A stretch of 64,000 nucleotides of DNA from Ornithinimicrobium ciconiae (GTDB lineage: Bacteria; Actinomycetota; Actinomycetes; Actinomycetales; Dermatophilaceae): the NCBI RefSeq assembly GCF_007197575.1, contig NZ_CP041616.1, forward strand, positions 2,852,001 to 2,916,000. Direction: 5' to 3'. Made by a program: the position numbers and the translations under genes. Every line of letters begins with the position of its first letter. Within the stretch, counting starts at the first letter, position 1. This document shows, piece after piece, positions 60,659-64,000 of the stretch. The notes beneath the pieces are model-generated. The model was given only the letters and a program-made list of their open reading frames with translations. It did not search any database and was not told the origin of the DNA.

Positions 60659-62179
60659 ATGAAGTCATCGGGAGTCGACACCACGGCCGGGCAGGACCTG
60701 GCCGGTGTCGACCTGCCCGGTGTCGACCTGCCCGGTAGCGACCTGCCCGGTAGCGACCTGCCCGGTAGTGACCTGCCCGGGGCTGAGGGCGAGGTGGTGG
60801 CGGGGTTCGGGGCGTGGGAGGCGGCGGTGCGCACCGACCTCGGTGAGGCTGGTGACCCGGAGAGTGCGCAGTTCTGGGCGTTGGTCGCCCAGATCGACCA
60901 GGCCGAAGCCGAAGCCGATGCCGGCGCTGATGGCGGCTTGGTGGGTGGGGGTCGGTGGGTGGACCCGGCCCAGGAACTGATGGTTGGGTTGGCCGGGGCC
61001 GGTGCCAACCTCGCCCGAGCCTCCGCGGTGGACGCTGAGGACCTGGTGCGGGTCTTCGAGCCCGGGATCGTCTCCGCCCTGGAAACGGTCGGGCGGGTCC
61101 GGGCACAGGTCGAGGGCCTGGGGTTCGCCCTGGCCGTGGAGGCCTCCACCCGAGGGCTACCCACCCAGGTCGGGTTGACGTTGGGCGAGTGGCTGCGGGT
61201 GCGCTGCCCGTGGATCTCGCGCCAGGAAGGCGCACAGATCGCCGACATCGTCCGGGCCGGGAAAACACCCTGGGGCACCCAGCTGGGCGCTGACGTCGCA
61301 GCCGGGATCACCCCGGTGCGGCGGGCGTGGCGGGTGGCCAAGACCATGTTCCGCCTCGCCGGATGCCTCCAGGTCGACCAACAGATCGACTACGCCCAGA
61401 TCGCCACCAGCGCCGCAGCCAACCCCGACATCACCGACCCCGAGCTGGAACTGGTCTGCAAGAAACTGCTGATCGACCTGCTCGACAAAAAACCACGCGA
61501 AGACGCCAAACGGTTCGCACACGAACTGCGGTGCGTCTCCCGCCGCCCGCTAGCCACCGGACTGACCCGCTTGACCATCGACGCCCCCGACGCCGACGCC
61601 GCCCTGCTCGAAGGAGTCCTCAACGGACCCCTCGCCGCCCCCGCCCCCGCCCAGGACGGCACCCCCGACCAACGGTCCTGGGGACAACGGGCCTACGACG
61701 CCCTGATCATGGTCATCAACCGCGGCATGTCCAACCCCGGTTCCCCACCCTCCAGTGGGCGGGCCTCGGTGATGATCACCATCAAGGCCGACCCGACCAC
61801 CGGCAAACCCGTCGGTGCCGGCGTCACCGCCCTGGGACAGATCCTCGACCCCGAACAAGTCGGACGCTTCGCCTGCACCGGAGACGTCACCCCCATCGCC
61901 CTCGGCGACTATGGCGAACCCCTCTCCCTGGGCCGCACCGTGCGGCTAGCGACCCCGGGACAGTTCAAAGCCCTCCTCGTACGCGACGGCGGGTGCACCT
62001 TCGCCGGATGCACCGTGCCCGGCACCTACTGCGACGCCCACCACCTAGCCTGGTGGTCCCGCGAAGGCGGCACCGACATCCTCAACCTCGTCCTACTCTG
62101 CCCACGACACCACACCCTCGTCCACGACAAAGACCTCACCGCCACCATCCGAGGATCCAACGTCACCTGGCACCTCTAA
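60659..62179 (+). CDS. DUF222/HNH endonuclease-domain protein (13E12 family)
   Basis: 506 residues. The N terminus carries five or six tandem pentads (DLAGV, DLPGV, DLPGS x3, DLPGA), then the DUF222 helical region, and a C-terminal HNH motif with CTFAGCTVPGTYCDAHHLAWWSREGGTDILNLVLLCPRHHTLVH (Cys4 zinc plus H-N-H). This family is multicopy in actinobacterial genomes and has been linked with REP13E12 repeats in mycobacteria. It has no methylase partner. It is followed by a short GC hairpin. Confidence 0.92.
   Translation: MKSSGVDTTAGQDLAGVDLPGVDLPGSDLPGSDLPGSDLPGAEGEVVAGFGAWEAAVRTDLGEAGDPESAQFWALVAQIDQAEAEADAGADGGLVGGGRWVDPAQELMVGLAGAGANLARASAVDAEDLVRVFEPGIVSALETVGRVRAQVEGLGFALAVEASTRGLPTQVGLTLGEWLRVRCPWISRQEGAQIADIVRAGKTPWGTQLGADVAAGITPVRRAWRVAKTMFRLAGCLQVDQQIDYAQIATSAAANPDITDPELELVCKKLLIDLLDKKPREDAKRFAHELRCVSRRPLATGLTRLTIDAPDADAALLEGVLNGPLAAPAPAQDGTPDQRSWGQRAYDALIMVINRGMSNPGSPPSSGRASVMITIKADPTTGKPVGAGVTALGQILDPEQVGRFACTGDVTPIALGDYGEPLSLGRTVRLATPGQFKALLVRDGGCTFAGCTVPGTYCDAHHLAWWSREGGTDILNLVLLCPRHHTLVHDKDLTATIRGSNVTWHL
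60693..60782. repeat. 15-bp tandem repeats in the 5' end of the DUF222 gene
   Basis: Six near-identical 15-bp units (CTGCCCGGTGTCGAC, CTGCCCGGTAGCGAC or close variants) from about 60700 to 60780. Each encodes one Asp-Leu-Pro-Gly-x pentad. Variation by whole units would lengthen or shorten the N terminus without changing frame. Confidence 0.85.
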
Positions 62180-62194
62180 CCACCACGCCCCACA

Positions 62195-62214
62195 GCCCGG
62201 CCCACCAGCCGGGC
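62195..62214 (+). terminator. Short GC hairpin after the DUF222 gene
   Basis: GCCCGGC (62195-62201), loop CCACCA, GCCGGGC (62208-62214). It lies 16 bp past the stop. No T-run. Confidence 0.5.
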
Positions 62215-62426
62215 CACAAACACGCGCCCAGGGCCGCCATTGGCAGGCAGACCCTGGCCGCACCCCCGACACCACCATGGCCGACCCGGCCACGGCGCCT
62301 TCTGCAGCGCTCACTCCATGGACGGAAACATGCGCTTCCTCGCCGCGTGGGGAACCCCGACCGACCCCAGGGCGTCGCACCAGCGACGGGTCGCCACGAG
62401 GGCGCCCGAGGACGGGGACAGCGACG

Positions 62427-62849
62427 ATGGGCAATCTGTTAGCGCTCCTGGTGGCGGCGCTCCTGGCGACGCTGGGCTTCACCAGTTGCACGGGGACCAC
62501 CCCGCCGTTGGACCCTGACCCGCCCCTGGATCCTGGCCCTGCGGCATACCAGGTCGGCAGCACCCTCGCGCAGTGGGACGAGGGCACCTTCCCCGAGGTC
62601 GTCGACAACCCGGAGATTCCCCTTGGCCACCGACTCATCACCACCGAGACCGAGCGGGATGCACTGTTGGACAGTGACCCCGGACTCCCCGACCTGTCCG
62701 AGGTCGCTGCGGTCGATCTGGAGCTCAGCGTCCTGGTTGTCGGCGGTTACCACTCCTGCCAGGAGCAGGGCGCGGTCTACACCAACAATGCGGTGGTCTG
62801 GTTCGACGCCGTCGTGCCTGCCTCGGACGAACACATCGACTGTGCCTGA
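62427..62849 (+). CDS. Lipoprotein of unknown function, probably truncated by an in-frame TGA
   Basis: 140 residues. Signal peptide LLALLVAALLATLGFTSC (lipobox) and a domain with SCQEQGAVYTNNAVVWFDAVVP. After the TGA at 62847-62849 the same frame stays open for 27 more codons (SPFTAQIIEVPREVFQDEPAL...) to a TGA at 62931-62933. This continuation looks coding, so the first stop probably replaces a sense codon such as TGG. The ancestral gene likely ran 62427-62933. The start ATG is preceded by GACGGGGACA. Confidence 0.65.
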   Translation: MGNLLALLVAALLATLGFTSCTGTTPPLDPDPPLDPGPAAYQVGSTLAQWDEGTFPEVVDNPEIPLGHRLITTETERDALLDSDPGLPDLSEVAAVDLELSVLVVGGYHSCQEQGAVYTNNAVVWFDAVVPASDEHIDCA

Positions 62850-62945
62850 TCGCCGTTCACCGCGCAGATCATCGAGGTCCCCCGCGAGGTCTTCCAGGAC
62901 GAGCCCGCCCTGGTGACCCCGCCCTGGGACTGAGTCGGGACACGG

Positions 62946-64000
62946 TCACACGGCGTAGGAGCCAAGTGCGCCGTGCAGGTCCTGGGCCACCTTGGCGGTG
63001 ACGCGGGTCCCCTCGGCTGTGTGCTCCTCGGTGAGCACGTCACCCTCGGCGTGCAGCCGGCTGACCAGGTCGCCGCGGTCGTAGGGCACCAGCACGTCAA
63101 CCTCGATCTCGGGTCGTGGCAGCGCCGCCTCGACCATGGCGATCAGCGCCTCCATCCCCTGCCCGGTGCGCGCCGAGACAATGGCGACGTCGGGATAGGC
63201 CCGCTGCAGCCGGTCCAGCACGTCGGGGTCGGCCACGTCGGCCTTGTTGACCGCAATGATCTCGCGGATGTCACCGGCGTCGACGTCGGCGAGCACCTCG
63301 TGCACCGCCACGATCTGACCCTCGGGGTCGGGGTGGGCACCGTCGACCACGTGCAGCAGCAGGTCGGCGTCGGCGGCCTCCTCCAGCGTGGAGCGGAAGG
63401 CCTCGACCAGCTGGTGCGGCAGCGAGCGCACGAACCCGACCGTGTCGGTGAGCGTGTAGGTCCGCCCGTCGGAGCTCTCTGCCCGGCGGACCGTGGTGTC
63501 CAGCGTCGCGAACAGCTGGTCCTGCACCAGGACACCGGCGCCGGTCAGCCTGTTGAGCAAGGAGGACTTGCCAGCGTTGGTGTAGCCGACGATCGCGACC
63601 GAGGGCACCTGGTTGACCTTGCGGGAGGCCCGCTTGGTGTCGCGCTTGGTCTTCATCCCCTTGATGTCGCGCCGGAGTTTGGCGATCCGCTGGTTGATCC
63701 GTCGACGGTCCAGCTCGATCTTGGTCTCACCCGGTCCGCGCGAGCCGATGCCCTCACCGCCGGCGACCCGCCCACCTGCCTGGCGGGACATCGACTCACC
63801 CCAGCCGCGCAGGCGCGGCAGGAGGTACTGCAGTTGCGCCAACTCGACCTGCGCCCGGCCCTCCCGGGACTTGGCGTGCTGGGCGAAGATGTCCAGGATC
63901 AGCGCGGTGCGGTCGATCACCTTGACCTTGACGACGTCCTCCAGGGCGCGGCGCTGAGAAGGACCCAGCTCGCCGTCGATGATGACGGTGTCCGCGCCCT
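62946..64000 (-). CDS. hflX: GTPase HflX, partial (N-terminal part lies beyond window)
   Basis: The frame runs off the right end; about 351 codons are visible, including [21 protein letters not shown] near the edge. The visible part has the HflX helical region ([31 protein letters not shown]), then the G domain: [20 protein letters not shown] (G1), [18 protein letters not shown] (G3) and VNKAD (G4). It is a ribosome-associated GTPase that splits stalled ribosomes in heat stress. The C terminus ([23 protein letters not shown]) is standard. Confidence 0.95.
   Translation of the reverse strand, partial: GADTVIIDGELGPSQRRALEDVVKVKVIDRTALILDIFAQHAKSREGRAQVELAQLQYLLPRLRGWGESMSRQAGGRVAGGEGIGSRGPGETKIELDRRRINQRIAKLRRDIKGMKTKRDTKRASRKVNQVPSVAIVGYTNAGKSSLLNRLTGAGVLVQDQLFATLDTTVRRAESSDGRTYTLTDTVGFVRSLPHQLVEAFRSTLEEAADADLLLHVVDGAHPDPEGQIVAVHEVLADVDAGDIREIIAVNKADVADPDVLDRLQRAYPDVAIVSARTGQGMEALIAMVEAALPRPEIEVDVLVPYDRGDLVSRLHAEGDVLTEEHTAEGTRVTAKVAQDLHGALGSYAV

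Overview
The window is chromosomal DNA of a high-GC Gram-positive bacterium (class Actinomycetia, order Micrococcales; gene order and proteins look most like the Intrasporangiaceae/Ornithinimicrobiaceae group, which is an inference). Reasons: very high GC with GTG starts; the actinobacterial order ffh-ftsY-smc-acyP-mutM-rnc-rpmF-yceD-coaD-rsmD-recG-DAK2-rpmB-thiL-DUF3515-ddl-gpsA; an F420-pathway gene (cofC); an HU protein with a long Lys/Ser tail; tmRNA tag ADSKRTDFALAA; tRNA-Gln and tRNA-Glu beside a single GluRS; and a DUF222/HNH '13E12' protein.

Layout. 1-5 kb: a flavin amine-oxidase/phytoene-desaturase-like enzyme, a Uma2 protein, Ffh and an MpaB/DUF2236 protein. 5-13.3 kb, minus strand: FtsY, Smc and a compact run for ribosome assembly, RNA processing and DNA repair (yceD-rpmF-rnc-mutM-acyP). 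13.4-25.5 kb: coaD, rsmD/recG/DAK2, rpmB, thiL, an Lrp-like stand-alone domain, a DUF3515 lipoprotein, ddl, gpsA, plsC, cofC and a small conserved protein. 25.6-29.8 kb: HU, tRNA-Glu(CUC), tRNA-Gln(CUG), gltX, the wreck of a Phd/VapC module, DUF2017 and clpS. 29.8-38.9 kb: TauE/SafE exporter, NAD salvage (pncB, pncA), a 29-aa membrane peptide, an RDD protein, a superfamily II helicase, DUF3039, AlgH, VanZ, malic enzyme and thioredoxin.

38.9-43.3 kb: a two-gene cluster (hemerythrin-like fragment and cupin) behind a textbook FNR/DNR-type box, then a frameshifted phage integrase beside ssrA (tmRNA), a membrane protein, a CBS protein and smpB, so both halves of trans-translation lie within about 2 kb. 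43.3-48.7 kb: ftsE-ftsX-M23 hydrolase (divisome-controlled wall cutting), a divergent Tat-exported L,D-transpeptidase with an MtrA-like direct-repeat array between them, and prfB. 48.7-64 kb: a nitronate-monooxygenase-like enzyme with a TetR-type operator, holA, a DinG-like helicase, an AhpD-like protein, a PQQ-propeller lipoprotein behind a large symmetric hairpin, a RelBE module, a GH63-like glycosidase, a 2-oxoglutarate/Fe(II) oxygenase, a DUF222/HNH protein, a lipoprotein interrupted by an in-frame TGA, and the 3' part of hflX, which runs off the end.

Most of the window is conserved housekeeping DNA. The unusual signals are mainly non-coding or decayed: a 32-bp-period repeat family at two convergent junctions, local duplications at gene 3' ends, operator-like sites at meaningful spacing, several probable leaderless promoters, and remnants of mobile or toxin-antitoxin DNA. 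No clear new defence or biosynthetic system was found. The best candidates for undescribed biology are the FNR-box cluster near 39 kb, the 32-bp repeats, and the structured element at 54.2 kb.
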